Shown here piece after piece: positions 7,877-16,626 of a stretch of 64,000 nt of DNA (positions within the stretch are counted from its first letter, which is position 1; each line of letters begins with the position of its first letter). The stretch is from Erythrobacter sp. YT30 (GTDB taxonomy: Bacteria; Pseudomonadota; Alphaproteobacteria; Sphingomonadales; Sphingomonadaceae), in NCBI RefSeq assembly GCF_001542875.1, contig NZ_LMAF01000002.1, positions 1,635,501 to 1,699,500 of the forward strand, in the 5' to 3' direction. The translations under genes were made by a program, and so were the position numbers. A model generated the notes under the pieces. The model was not told the DNA's origin and did not search any database. It worked only from the letters and a program-made list of their open reading frames with translations.

Positions 7877-8938
7877 CTATTCGAATGGAGGAAGCGTCTT
7901 CCCATCCAGCGCCTTGATCGGCTCTGAAAGCGAGGTGGTAAACCTGTCTTCGCTGCATCCGCCTTCTGCCAGTTTCTCTCTGATCGCCGCATCATCAAGC
8001 AAGGGACCAAGCACACGGGGAAACTGGAAGTAGCCTTTATCGCATTCGGCATAGCTTCGCTGGTTTTCGAAACGCTCATCCAGCAACTGAAGCGCGGGGG
8101 CGACTTTGCCCTGTGTCGCGGCGACGTAGAGCAGCAAATCGATATGCTGACTCTGGCCAACGCGCAGCCCGCGCGGCGCTCTGCGGATATGGGTCAGATA
8201 CATGTGGGACATGTGCACGGCGTAAGGAATGTCGCCTTTATTGATGGCATGGACGATAATGTCTTCGCTTTGATCGCTGAACGCCATCGCATTATTATCC
8301 GCATCAAAGCCGGAGAGAAGTTTTCGCGCGTCTTCGAGGATCAGCTTTGCACCATCATACATGCCAAGCTTCAGAAAAACTTGGCCCTGTTTGCGATAGG
8401 CAAAGCTGAGGCGAAATTCGTCAAACTCAAACAAATCATTCTGGATCGCCGATACCAGTTGAATGCTTGTGTCATAGGCCGCGTCCCATTCTTCGAGTCG
8501 CATCAGCGAATTTAGCTTTAGCTCGAGCGACTTGATCAGCAGGTATTCTTCAAGCGGCCATTCGGGCGTGCCAATATAGGCAATGGCGTCATCTGCCAAA
8601 GCAATGGCTTTGCGACGATTGGCTGATTTGTCGCCTGTCGGTTCGACGGCGGTGTAATCTGCCAGAAGAAACAATTGCGTCGCGCGCAGGACAGGCCAGC
8701 AGGCCACTGCCGTCTGCTCAAGAGCATATTCGGATGTCGCACCGCATGTGGATGTATCGCCGCGTTCTGCCTCGGGAATAGTGTGCTTCAAAATAGGAGG
8801 ATCGGCCCATTCGAGCAGCGTCTCGCCTTCTTTGGGCGGTTTATCGGGATATGTGATCTCGAATTGAGCGGCTACGGGGGATGATGTCGCAAGCGCCCCC
8901 GCTGCCGTAATTGTCCAAAGGTTTCGTCCGTTTAGCAT
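7877..8938 (-). CDS. Exported helical-repeat protein, hypothetical
   Basis: A 353-residue protein with a Sec signal peptide (ITAAGALATSSPVAAQ), so probably periplasmic. The body is alpha-helical with regular TPR-like spacing, for example DEFRLSFAYRKQGQVFLKLG followed by MYDGAKLILEDARKLL near residues 178-210. There are five or so Cys residues in the mature part, including TSTCG and AVACW, which may form disulphides. I do not recognise a named family. It lies 65 bp upstream of the SDR gene on the same strand, and the two may be cotranscribed. Confidence 0.75.
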   Translation of the reverse strand: MLNGRNLWTITAAGALATSSPVAAQFEITYPDKPPKEGETLLEWADPPILKHTIPEAERGDTSTCGATSEYALEQTAVACWPVLRATQLFLLADYTAVEPTGDKSANRRKAIALADDAIAYIGTPEWPLEEYLLIKSLELKLNSLMRLEEWDAAYDTSIQLVSAIQNDLFEFDEFRLSFAYRKQGQVFLKLGMYDGAKLILEDARKLLSGFDADNNAMAFSDQSEDIIVHAINKGDIPYAVHMSHMYLTHIRRAPRGLRVGQSQHIDLLLYVAATQGKVAPALQLLDERFENQRSYAECDKGYFQFPRVLGPLLDDAAIREKLAEGGCSEDRFTTSLSEPIKALDGKTLPPFE

Positions 8939-9006
8939 CGCTTTTTGTTATACCTGCTCCGGCAACTGCGCAAAAGGTGCGGTCAGATCGCCTGCACCCT
9001 CAACGC

Positions 9007-10179
9007 CTACGCGCCGTAGTTAATCCGCACCGCTGCTGCGGCTGCGTTAGCGCGGGCACGGGCGTCTTCGATGTCTGAGCCATTCGCCAGCGCCACTCCC
9101 ATACGGCGATAGGGGCGAGTAACAGGTTTGCCGAAAATGCGAATGTCTGCACCATCCGCCATCGCTTCGGCGACGCCTGCATAACTTACCTGGTCGCTTT
9201 CACGGTCCGCGAGAATGACCGAGGATGCAGAAGGCCGCGCGCGGATGTCCGACGGGATCGGCAGGCCCATGACCGCACGAGCGTGCAAATCGAATTCGCT
9301 AAGGTTCTGGCTGATCGAAGTGACCATACCGGTGTCGTGCGGGCGCGGGGAGAGCTCGGAGAAGATGACCTCGTCTCCCGTGACGAAAAATTCCACGCCA
9401 AACAGCCCATATCCACCCAGATCATCCACCACTTTGCGGGCCATCTCTTGCGCTGCTGTGATGGCGGCGTCAGACATCGCGGTGGGCTGCCAGCTTTCGC
9501 GGTAATCGCCGCGTTCCTGCCGGTGACCGATGGGCGGGCAAAAAGTCACGATGTCGCCTTCGGGTGCGCGATGGCGCACAGTCAGCAGTGTGATTTCATA
9601 ATCGAAATCAACGAATTGCTCCACGATCACCCGCTTGCGATCTCCGCGCATGTTTTCGACCGCGTAATTCCACGCAGCTTCCAGCTCGCCAGCCTCGCGC
9701 ACAGTGCCCTGGCCTTTGCCCGATGACGACATGACGGGCTTGATAACGCAGGGGAGCCCGGTGAACTCTGCACCTGCCACCACTTCATCCAGGCTCTCAG
9801 CATAGCGATAGCGCGACGTCATAACCCCCAACTCCTGGGCTGCGAGATCCCGGATTGCATCGCGGTTCATGGTCATTTGGGTCGCGCGGGCAGAGGGTAC
9901 GACCGTGCAACCCTCGGCTTCGATCTCGGCCAATACTTCGGTGCGGATCGCCTCGACTTCAGGCACGATAAAGTCAGGCGCGTGACGCTTGATGACCGCG
10001 CGCAACGCTTCGCCATCAAGCATCGAAAACACTTCGGCCTCGTCTGAAACCTGCATTGCCGGCGCCTTCGCATAGGCATCGCAAGCGATCACATGGGCCC
10101 CCAGGCGCTTGGCCGAGATGACAAACTCGCGGCCGAGTTCCCCCGAGCCCAGCAGCAGGATTTTCGCAGTGTGCGTCAT
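9007..10179 (-). CDS. purT: Formate-dependent phosphoribosylglycinamide formyltransferase PurT
   Basis: PurT uses formate and ATP to formylate GAR in purine synthesis, the folate-independent route. The 390 residues begin KILLLGSGELGREF, the characteristic N-terminus. An ATP-grasp domain follows with VMSSSGKGQG, and later GLFGVEFFVTGDEVIFSELS and PRPHDTGMVT. The start at 10179 overlaps the stop of the preceding tautomerase gene by 4 bp (ATGA). An upstream extension to 10221 lacks homology-like sequence. Confidence 0.95.
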   Translation of the reverse strand: MTHTAKILLLGSGELGREFVISAKRLGAHVIACDAYAKAPAMQVSDEAEVFSMLDGEALRAVIKRHAPDFIVPEVEAIRTEVLAEIEAEGCTVVPSARATQMTMNRDAIRDLAAQELGVMTSRYRYAESLDEVVAGAEFTGLPCVIKPVMSSSGKGQGTVREAGELEAAWNYAVENMRGDRKRVIVEQFVDFDYEITLLTVRHRAPEGDIVTFCPPIGHRQERGDYRESWQPTAMSDAAITAAQEMARKVVDDLGGYGLFGVEFFVTGDEVIFSELSPRPHDTGMVTSISQNLSEFDLHARAVMGLPIPSDIRARPSASSVILADRESDQVSYAGVAEAMADGADIRIFGKPVTRPYRRMGVALANGSDIEDARARANAAAAAVRINYGA

Positions 10180-10586
10180 TTGGCTTTGGCGTGGTTCTTG
10201 GCGTTGTGACGTTCGAGCCATTCGTCTTCCTCACCCGGCTCTGGCAGGATATCGCCGCCCTCCATCACCCAGCTTGCCGGTGTATCTGTCGTGAAGACAT
10301 GCACCGCCTCGGGCGCAAGTCCTGTGTGCTCAACAACGGATGCCTGCATCTGACTGACAATCTCTGCCTTTTGATCATCGGTGCGGCCATGCCTGATCTG
10401 GCCGTAAAGCATGACCTGTTTGTCACCCAAAGGCGGCATGGGCCCATCAGCAAAGTGAAACACATGCACAAAGGTGGGTGGCGCGTCGGTCACTTCGCAA
10501 TGAATGCGGGTTACATCCTCAGCGATCTTGGCCTTTGCGTTTTCTGGGACAGCGCCAGCTTTGGCATTGCAGATATAGAGTGGCAT
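10176..10586 (-). CDS. Tautomerase superfamily protein of the cis-CaaD type
   Basis: A 136-residue tautomerase-fold protein. After Met removal the N-terminus is Pro (PLYICNAKAG), the catalytic base of this superfamily. The length and layout resemble cis-3-chloroacrylic acid dehalogenases and their relatives: a mid-protein YGQIRHGRTDDQK (Arg pair) and a C-terminal WVMEGGDILPEPGEEDEW with the Glu of that group. The natural substrate is unknown; many relatives have no dehalogenase activity. It overlaps purT by 4 bp and follows a second tautomerase-fold gene by 13 bp. Confidence 0.85.
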   Translation of the reverse strand: MPLYICNAKAGAVPENAKAKIAEDVTRIHCEVTDAPPTFVHVFHFADGPMPPLGDKQVMLYGQIRHGRTDDQKAEIVSQMQASVVEHTGLAPEAVHVFTTDTPASWVMEGGDILPEPGEEDEWLERHNAKNHAKAK

Positions 10587-10599
10587 GATTGTCTTCCCT

Positions 10600-10917
10600 T
10601 TACGCAGGAGGATCGGTGATGACGGTGACGACTTCATTGCCGGTAAGCCCTGAGCGGTTGATCCAAATGTCACCCAATTCACGCAAAAGCGGCTCGCGCT
10701 CTGACAGGGGCAGCTTTCGGTCGGCAGGCATCGAAACGATCACTGAATTGGATGGCTGGGCCGCAGTAAAGCCATTGCCTTTGCCAACCACGATCCAGTT
10801 GAATTGCGGCACATAGCCAAAGTGCTGACTGGCAAAAGCAACCAGATCGTTGCGCAAAGCCTCTTCAGTTTGGGCCGAAATCTGCCCTTCCTGCACCACA
10901 CACATGCAAGTGCTCAT
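10600..10917 (-). CDS. Small tautomerase-fold-like protein lacking Pro1
   Basis: A 105-residue protein whose predicted secondary structure, read by eye, is beta-alpha-beta-beta-alpha-beta: MCVVQEGQIS, EALRNDLVAFASQHFG, FNWIVVGKGNGFT, SVIVSMPA, then LLRELGDIWINRSG and EVVTVITD. This is the duplicated 4-OT arrangement. The residue after Met is Ser, not Pro, so it would lack the catalytic base. It is the first gene of a probable operon with the Pro1-containing tautomerase and purT. A heteromeric partner role is possible but is inference. Confidence 0.65.
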   Translation of the reverse strand: MSTCMCVVQEGQISAQTEEALRNDLVAFASQHFGYVPQFNWIVVGKGNGFTAAQPSNSVIVSMPADRKLPLSEREPLLRELGDIWINRSGLTGNEVVTVITDPPA

Positions 10918-10978
10918 ACGCTAGCCCCTCCCAATTCAGAGGAGGGATTAGCGCAATTGGAATGAGCGGGAAAGCGCC

Positions 10979-12307
10979 TCAAACGTGTTCGAGAGCCTGC
11001 TCAAAGTCTGCGATCAGATCATCGGCATCTTCGATCCCGATGCTGATCCGAACAAGGCTATCGGTAATGCCGAGCGCTGCCTTGCGCTCATCGGGCACCG
11101 ACAGGTGCGTCATCGAAGCGGGGTGGCTGGCGAGTGTTTCGGTGCCGCCAAGGCTCACGGCGAGCTTAGCGATTGTGAGATGGTCGAGGAAGCGGAAGCA
11201 TTCTGTCTCACCACCTTTCAGGAATACGCTGAAAGTGGACCCTGCGCCTTTGCAATGGCGATCAAATATGTACTGTTGTCGCGCATCCTTGATATGGCCC
11301 AGATAGCCCAGCCCGGTGACCTTGGGATGGGCCTTTAAGCATTCGCAGACCTTTTCAGCGTTCTCGCCCGCGCGCTGCATCCGCAATTCCACGGTTTCGA
11401 GTGAGCGCAAGAGCATCCATGCCGTGTTTGGATCGACAATCCCGCCCATCGTGTTCCTTAGAGCGCGCACTGGGTCCATCCACTTCTTTGCGCCTGCAAT
11501 CGAGCCCGCGACGAGGTCTGAATGGCCGCCCACATATTTGGTAAGCGAATAGGCGACGATATCCGCGCCGTGATCAAGCGGACGCTGCCACAAAGGACCC
11601 AGAAATGTGTTGTCGATCGCGATGGGGCAATCCCATTTCAGGTTCGCATCACGCGCTTCCTTCACCGCTTCGATGTCGACCAGCGCGTTGGTGGGATTGG
11701 CCGGGCTTTCGAGATAGATCATTGCGACTTTGCCGCCATTCTCACCCGCCTGGCACTTGGCGCGTTTCAGCACGTCATCCAGCTCTTCGCGGCTCGCACC
11801 GGCTGGGAAATCGATGTAGGTCACGCCGAATTTCGAGAGAACTTTGGAAACAAAGCCTTCGGATGCGGCATAGAGCGGTCCTGAATGCACGATCACATCG
11901 CCTTGGCTGACATATGCCATCATCAACACGCAGATTGCGGTCATCCCGCTTGAAAATGTGAGCGCGTCTTCGGCTCCGTCCCAGATGGCGAGACGATCTT
12001 CCAAAATCTCCTGATTAGGCCCGTTGAAACGCGAATAGACCAGACCATCTGCACCGCCCTCGCGCTTTCCGGTGATCCCTTCAAAATGCCGCTTGCCATC
12101 GGCAGCGCTTGGGAATGCGAAAGTGGATGTGAGGAAGATCGGCGCTTTCAGCGATCCTTCGGATAGCACGGGATCAAAGCCGTGCCCCATCATCAGCGTC
12201 GATGGCTTTAATGGGCGGCCACCAATTTCGGTGCGCTCAGGCTTGGGCTTGCGGCGCGGGGTGGGTTCGATGGGGGCAGCGTTTTGATCAACGGGCAGAT
12301 CGGTCAT
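10979..12307 (-). CDS. Cystathionine gamma-synthase family PLP enzyme
   Basis: A PLP-dependent trans-sulfuration enzyme of 442 residues. Members catalyse gamma- or beta-replacement or elimination on O-acyl-homoserine, cystathionine or methionine. The AT fold is clear: the substrate region YSRFNGPNQEILEDRLA, the cofactor loop SSGMTAI, IAIDNTFLGP, and the PLP lysine motif SLTKYVGGHSD near residues 249-259. The C-terminal SLGGTETLASHPASMTH is diagnostic. Exact specificity (MetB, MetC, MetZ or MegL) cannot be read from sequence. ATG 12307 has a strong AGGAAGG site lying inside a hairpin. A longer open frame reaches 12562 but does not look conserved. Confidence 0.92.
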   Translation of the reverse strand: MTDLPVDQNAAPIEPTPRRKPKPERTEIGGRPLKPSTLMMGHGFDPVLSEGSLKAPIFLTSTFAFPSAADGKRHFEGITGKREGGADGLVYSRFNGPNQEILEDRLAIWDGAEDALTFSSGMTAICVLMMAYVSQGDVIVHSGPLYAASEGFVSKVLSKFGVTYIDFPAGASREELDDVLKRAKCQAGENGGKVAMIYLESPANPTNALVDIEAVKEARDANLKWDCPIAIDNTFLGPLWQRPLDHGADIVAYSLTKYVGGHSDLVAGSIAGAKKWMDPVRALRNTMGGIVDPNTAWMLLRSLETVELRMQRAGENAEKVCECLKAHPKVTGLGYLGHIKDARQQYIFDRHCKGAGSTFSVFLKGGETECFRFLDHLTIAKLAVSLGGTETLASHPASMTHLSVPDERKAALGITDSLVRISIGIEDADDLIADFEQALEHV

Positions 12308-12316
12308 TGCCGATGT

Positions 12317-12342
12317 CCTTCCTGTATGCGCTCCCAGGAAGG
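12317..12342 (-). promoter_or_regulatory. Leader hairpin sequestering the Shine-Dalgarno of the PLP enzyme gene
   Basis: On the minus-strand transcript CCTTCCTG pairs with CAGGAAGG (8 bp, loop about 10 nt). The second arm is itself the Shine-Dalgarno, nine bases before the ATG at 12307. A second stem (GCCTCT with AGAGGC) lies further upstream, around 12370-12400. The architecture fits translational control, but no known riboswitch class was recognised. Confidence 0.5.
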
Positions 12343-12649
12343 CAGGAGCTGATTGGAGGGGAATGGGGGCACCCGCCTCTAACCTCCGCAGAGGCGCTTC
12401 TCCCACAGACCCATGCAATGCTGGATGAATACAAGCGGCCCGTTTCATGTGCAACCAGTTGGTGCGACAGATTGTGGGATGAAGGCGGCTTGGCCGCGGG
12501 GAGTTGAATTGAGCCTCTAAGGCAAGCGTTAGTCCGGCAACTGCGCCGGCTCGGAGGGGCACTGTGCTTGATCGTCTCTAGGGCCAAATGCGACAAGACC
12601 TCCACAAGCTTGGCAAAGACTGCCAAGGTGCAACAATGTTGCGCGTCTT
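12343..12649. other. Divergent intergenic region between PLP enzyme and GNAT genes
   Basis: About 300 bases that must hold both promoters. On the minus strand it includes the GCCTCT/AGAGGC hairpin and a G/C-rich leader. No gene of its own is supported: the frame open through it shows no domain-like sequence. Confidence 0.5.
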
Positions 12650-13240
12650 ATGACCAGTCAGACTGATATTGGTACGATTACGGCCTCGTCCTCGCGAGTT
12701 GCCAACACTCTTGCTCTTGCGTTTCAGGAGGACCCGGCGATCGCTTGGATCCTGCCCAACGAAGAGACCCGCCGACGCATCCTGCCAGGCATGTTCAAGA
12801 TCATGGCCAAACAATCGCAAAGGTATGGCGGCGTCATGGCTTCGCGCGATCAGAATGCGGCGGCACTGCTATATCCAGCTGGCAAGGTGAAGGATGACGG
12901 GCTTTGGGACACTCTGCGTCTCTTGCTGCTTTTCACGACAGCTCTGCCTCGCGGATTGAAAGTGGCTGAAGCCATGCATGCACAGCATCCGAACCCTCAA
13001 CCTCATCTCTATTTGCGCTATCTGGGTGTCTCCCCCAAGGCGCAGGGCCAAGGGCTTGGCGGCGACACTTTGCGCGCCGTCATCAATCGAGCCTCGCAGC
13101 AGGGGAAAGGCGTGCTTCTGGAAACGGCGAATGAGAGCAATGTCTCTCTTTACAGCCGCTTCGGGTTCGAGATCGCGTCTGAATGGGATGTGCCCGGCGG
13201 CGGTCCGCATTTTTGGACCATGGTGCGCCCGGCTGAGTGA
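12650..13240 (+). CDS. GNAT family N-acetyltransferase
   Basis: A 196-residue acyltransferase of the GNAT fold that moves an acetyl group from acetyl-CoA to an unknown acceptor. Motif A is visible near residues 124-140 (LGVSPKAQGQGLGGDTL), with the Q/RxxGxG/A pyrophosphate loop. Motif B follows: LETANESNVSLYSRFGFEI, the typical end of the fold. The N-terminal half has LAFQEDPAIAWILPNEETRR, common to alphaproteobacterial members. It is divergent from the PLP gene and ends 8 bp before the convergent DUF547 gene. Confidence 0.9.
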   Translation: MTSQTDIGTITASSSRVANTLALAFQEDPAIAWILPNEETRRRILPGMFKIMAKQSQRYGGVMASRDQNAAALLYPAGKVKDDGLWDTLRLLLLFTTALPRGLKVAEAMHAQHPNPQPHLYLRYLGVSPKAQGQGLGGDTLRAVINRASQQGKGVLLETANESNVSLYSRFGFEIASEWDVPGGGPHFWTMVRPAE

Positions 13241-13247
13241 CCGGCTC

Positions 13248-14450
13248 CTATTCGACTTCTCTCGGCCCTTCGCCCTCAGCATAACGGCCATCGCCGTAAA
13301 TAACCGTCCCGGTTCGAATGCCGCGGCGATAGGCTTTGTTGAGCTTTTGAGCGCGTTCGAACATGAGCCGTTTCGCTGCGCGATTTTTGGATGGCTCATC
13401 GCTGCATCGCGTAACCAGACTGATGTAGGCGTTGGGCGTTGTGTCACCCAATCCGCGCCCTGTTGAGCAAACAAAGCTAAAGCCTGGATCAGGATGCCCG
13501 TTTACCAAATCGGCGATGGCGCCTTCATAGCGATTGAACGCGACGCGCTTGGTTTCGCCAACCAATTCCTTGACATCGTCGCGCGCAAAGGAGCTGAGAT
13601 GGGCTTTCAGATCATCGTCGGTTTCGAAGTAGAACGGGCGGGCCTCTTCGTAGATGCGGCTCACGCGAAGGGCACCGCCATACGATTCAACACCGCGCAA
13701 TGAATTGACGAATTCCTCTGCGCTGAGCGAGAGCAAAATGTCTACGTTGTCGCCCGTGAAAGCGAGGCGCTGAATGGACGGGCCGCCAATCTCACCGCGC
13801 CAGAATGCGTAGATAACGCGCGGGTCGGACCAGTTAGGATAGACAATCTTCTCGCGAATATCACGAGGGCTGAGTTCGACACCTTTGATATTGACCAACT
13901 TCGCATCCTGAAGGCCAGCCGCATTTGATCCGAATTCACCTTCAGCAGGTTCGCGAAGTGGATACTCGTAAGCTAGCGCTTCAATCACCGCGACATTGTG
14001 CAGATTGATCCAGAATGCGAGCTGCTCATTACGAGGAAGATTGGTGAGATCGAGCTGCGTCCCAACGCGCTCAAGATCCTCGCGATACTCTGTTAACGCA
14101 CTGCGAATATCCGCATCCAGGAAGGAAAAAGCCACCCTGTTGCCTTCGAGCCGGTATCGTGAGCGATGACCGTAAATGATCCGGGTTCCCGTAGGCGCAG
14201 AAACGCGCGGCGCGGCGTCGCGTAGGGAAGGGCCCATGGGTATGACCATAAAGCCCAACGCTTCGTCCCAGTGCTGATAGTCTATCCGATGGTCGCGCTG
14301 ATCCTTTGCAGGGGCGAACTGGGCAAATGGATTGCTGGTTTTCGTCGAGGAACTGGCCGCGCGTACTTCAACGCTTTCAGCAGCAAGCGGAGCATTGGCA
14401 AGGAATGCCGCCAAAGCAGCGGCGGAAAAGAGGTACTTGTTAGATTTCAT
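13248..14450 (-). CDS. Exported DUF547 domain protein (paralogue 1)
   Basis: A 400-residue protein with a Sec signal peptide (FSAAALAAFLANAPLAAE), probably periplasmic. The DUF547 domain is recognisable by NEQLAFWINLHNVAVIEAL near residues 164-182, and LSPRDIREKIVYPNW followed by YAFWRGEIGGPSIQRLAF. DUF547 has a fold related to papain-like/transglutaminase proteins, but its function is not established. The next gene upstream on the same strand, at 14579, is a clear paralogue. Confidence 0.88.
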   Translation of the reverse strand: MKSNKYLFSAAALAAFLANAPLAAESVEVRAASSSTKTSNPFAQFAPAKDQRDHRIDYQHWDEALGFMVIPMGPSLRDAAPRVSAPTGTRIIYGHRSRYRLEGNRVAFSFLDADIRSALTEYREDLERVGTQLDLTNLPRNEQLAFWINLHNVAVIEALAYEYPLREPAEGEFGSNAAGLQDAKLVNIKGVELSPRDIREKIVYPNWSDPRVIYAFWRGEIGGPSIQRLAFTGDNVDILLSLSAEEFVNSLRGVESYGGALRVSRIYEEARPFYFETDDDLKAHLSSFARDDVKELVGETKRVAFNRYEGAIADLVNGHPDPGFSFVCSTGRGLGDTTPNAYISLVTRCSDEPSKNRAAKRLMFERAQKLNKAYRRGIRTGTVIYGDGRYAEGEGPREVE

Positions 14451-14578
14451 CGGTCGTCTCCCGCAAATGCAGAATTACAACCCGTCCTATATGCCATCCT
14501 AACAAAGCAGGACGCCAAGTAAAGATATAGATTACAGCCCAACAAGCATTCGCAGCACTTGTAGCGGCAAATGATCGA

Positions 14579-15724
14579 TTACTCGATCTCGCCCTTGTCT
14601 TCGGGATCGCCAGGCAGACTGATATTGCTGAAAGTCACGGTTCCGGTGCGACCTTCACGAAGTATCTTCAGGAACTTCTGCTCACGTTGCCTGAGCAGGC
14701 GGGCCATGCTTTGAGGGATGCGGGTGCTTTGAAATCCTGCACCGAGTGTTTCCACCGGAACGAGGCTTGGCTCGCGAATACCGCCTGCGAGATCGGCAAT
14801 ATCATATTCGGTAATGCTGGCGCGTATGGTGGAGGTGTTGGCCAGAATGTCTTTCACTTCAGCGTCAGCGTACTGTGCGATATGCGCACGGACATCGTTT
14901 TCGAAGTCAGGGAAATAGAACGGCGCGGCCTCTTGATAGAGGGTGGACACGTCCAACCGGCTGCCGCTCTTTTCAGTGCCGCGCAGCGAGTTGACAAAAT
15001 CGCGGGCGCCGCGTTCCAGCAACCGTCCAACGTTCACCGCATCGAACGCCTCTTTCTGGATTGAGGGTCCGCCAATCTCGCCCCGCCAGAAGCCGTAGAT
15101 AACGAGCGGATCTTTCCAGTTCTGATAGACAATCTTCTCGCGGATATCACGCGGGGAAAGATTCACGCCTTCAACCGTGATGAACTTGGCATCGTCCAAT
15201 GGAACGCCGTCCACTTTCAGCTCTCGCGGCTGGCGCAGCGGCCAATTCTGCGAGATCTGCTCTACGATCGCGACGTTGTGAAGGTTGATCCAATAGGCGA
15301 GCTGTTCATTGCGGCTGAGCGCCTGAATATCGATCTTGTTCGCGGTCTCCTCAAGATCGCGGCGGTATTCGGTGAAGCTTTCGCGGACGGCATCATCGAA
15401 GAAGCTGAACATGACGCGTGTGCCTTCGAGCCGGTAACGCGAAACATGGCCATACTGCCGGCGTGTGCCAAAGCTTGGATCAGGACGACCTGCGCCTTCT
15501 CGCAGAGAGGGGCCCATCGAAACGACAAGGTTCTGCATGGCGTCGGTCCAGATCGAATAATCAACGCGGTCCTGATTGGGAGTGTCGCCGGGGACGAAGG
15601 TTTCAAATTGAGGATCAATCTCTGCAGTGCGAGCCTGAGCGGGATGGGCAGCGACGAGAGCTGAAGCCAACGCAAGAGCGGCAGCAAGTCTTGCTGGTTT
15701 TTGGAGAGGCAGAAACGGGGTCAT
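14579..15724 (-). CDS. Exported DUF547 domain protein (paralogue 2)
   Basis: A 381-residue protein with signal peptide (AAALALASALVAAHPAQA). It shares long runs with its neighbour: RNEQLAYWINLHNVAIVEQI, LSPRDIREKIVYQNW and YGFWRGEIGGPSIQKEAF. It differs in the N-terminal 60 residues and the C-terminus. The two arose by tandem duplication and have diverged substantially. They are separated by 128 bp and are probably transcribed in the order 15724 to 13248. Function is unknown. Confidence 0.88.
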   Translation of the reverse strand: MTPFLPLQKPARLAAALALASALVAAHPAQARTAEIDPQFETFVPGDTPNQDRVDYSIWTDAMQNLVVSMGPSLREGAGRPDPSFGTRRQYGHVSRYRLEGTRVMFSFFDDAVRESFTEYRRDLEETANKIDIQALSRNEQLAYWINLHNVAIVEQISQNWPLRQPRELKVDGVPLDDAKFITVEGVNLSPRDIREKIVYQNWKDPLVIYGFWRGEIGGPSIQKEAFDAVNVGRLLERGARDFVNSLRGTEKSGSRLDVSTLYQEAAPFYFPDFENDVRAHIAQYADAEVKDILANTSTIRASITEYDIADLAGGIREPSLVPVETLGAGFQSTRIPQSMARLLRQREQKFLKILREGRTGTVTFSNISLPGDPEDKGEIE

Positions 15725-15956
15725 TCTGATATTCCTTCCTGGTCACATTCCAACCCGCGAGGGGCTCATTTTTCTGTCCCGCTGCAAAACGGGGCGCGCC
15801 GCCAGTTGGGGGCACGACGGCGCGCGAGGCTGCGATGGAATAGTGAAACCAACCCAGTCCCTTGCATCGTTTTACATCATTTCACACAACGCGCGATGAC
15901 GGTAATCGGTTTCGGTGTGTTATTCATCGAATACACCTGGCCGGTGCTCTCGAACC

Positions 15957-15988
15957 AAAAACGGGCGCCCTTTCGAACGCCCGTTTTC
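15957..15988 (-). terminator. Rho-independent terminator after infC
   Basis: Arms AAAACGGGCG (15958-15967) and CGCCCGTTTT (15978-15987) form a GC-rich stem with a ten-base loop, followed on the minus strand by a T run. It lies 21 bp past the infC stop. The A/T tails on both sides could let it work in both directions. Confidence 0.85.
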
Positions 15989-16008
15989 AATTTTGTCCAA
16001 AACAGAAG

Positions 16009-16551
16009 TTACTTCGGCGCCAGCACCATCAACATCTGGCGTCCTTCAAGTCGGGGGAATGCCTCGACCTTGGCGATTTCTTCAACATCCTCCTGCACCC
16101 GTTTAAGCAGGTCCATGCCCAGATGCTGGTGCGCCATTTCGCGGCCGCGGAAGCGCAGGGTGACTTTCACCTTGTCGCCATTGTCGATGAACTTGTTCAC
16201 GTTCCGCATCTTCACGTCGTAATCGTGCGTGTCGATGTTGGGACGCATCTTCACCTCTTTGATGTCCTGCGTCTTTTGGGTCTTGCGCGCGGCATTGGCC
16301 TTTTTCTGGGCCTCATAACGATATTTGCCGACGTCGAGGAATTTGCACACTGGCGGGTCCGCATTAGGGGACACTTCGACAAGGTTCAGCCCCTTGTCCT
16401 GCGCCTGTTCAACCGCTTCATTTGTGAACATCACACCCAGGTTTTCGCCTTCATCATCGATGACGCGGACTTTGGGCACTTGAATAAACTGATCGTAACG
16501 AGGGCCGCTTTTCGTAGGCGGGGCCATCTGACGCCGAGGTGGACGGGCTAT
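16009..16551 (-). CDS. infC: Translation initiation factor IF-3, probably starting at AUA
   Basis: IF-3 binds the 30S subunit, prevents premature 50S joining and checks the start codon. The protein has the two IF-3 domains: IRVPK-type region [37 protein letters not shown], and the C-terminal [17 protein letters not shown] plus [20 protein letters not shown]. The first ATG (16527) has no ribosome site. Eight codons upstream in frame is ATA (16551), preceded by AGGAGA at seven bases. Using it gives an N-terminus [19 protein letters not shown], which is like other alphaproteobacterial IF-3 proteins, and 180 residues, the same length as E. coli IF-3. A rare start allows autorepression by IF-3, as AUU does in E. 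coli. Confidence 0.9.
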   Translation of the reverse strand: MARPPRRQMAPPTKSGPRYDQFIQVPKVRVIDDEGENLGVMFTNEAVEQAQDKGLNLVEVSPNADPPVCKFLDVGKYRYEAQKKANAARKTQKTQDIKEVKMRPNIDTHDYDVKMRNVNKFIDNGDKVKVTLRFRGREMAHQHLGMDLLKRVQEDVEEIAKVEAFPRLEGRQMLMVLAPK

Positions 16552-16626
16552 GTGTGTTCTCCTGTTGTAGCCTTGAGTCTTAAGCGGCTCATGTAGGAGA
16601 AATCGCTTAAGAATTCTAGCAGAGTC

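Noticed and set aside
12317..12500. Known SAM-II, SAM/SAH or cobalamin riboswitch in the PLP enzyme leader
   Set aside because: The conserved sequence blocks of these classes were not found by eye; only the hairpins are reported.
12308..12562. Upstream extension of the PLP enzyme to 12562
   Set aside because: The extra 85 codons do not look conserved and no ribosome site serves that start, whereas ATG 12307 has a strong one.
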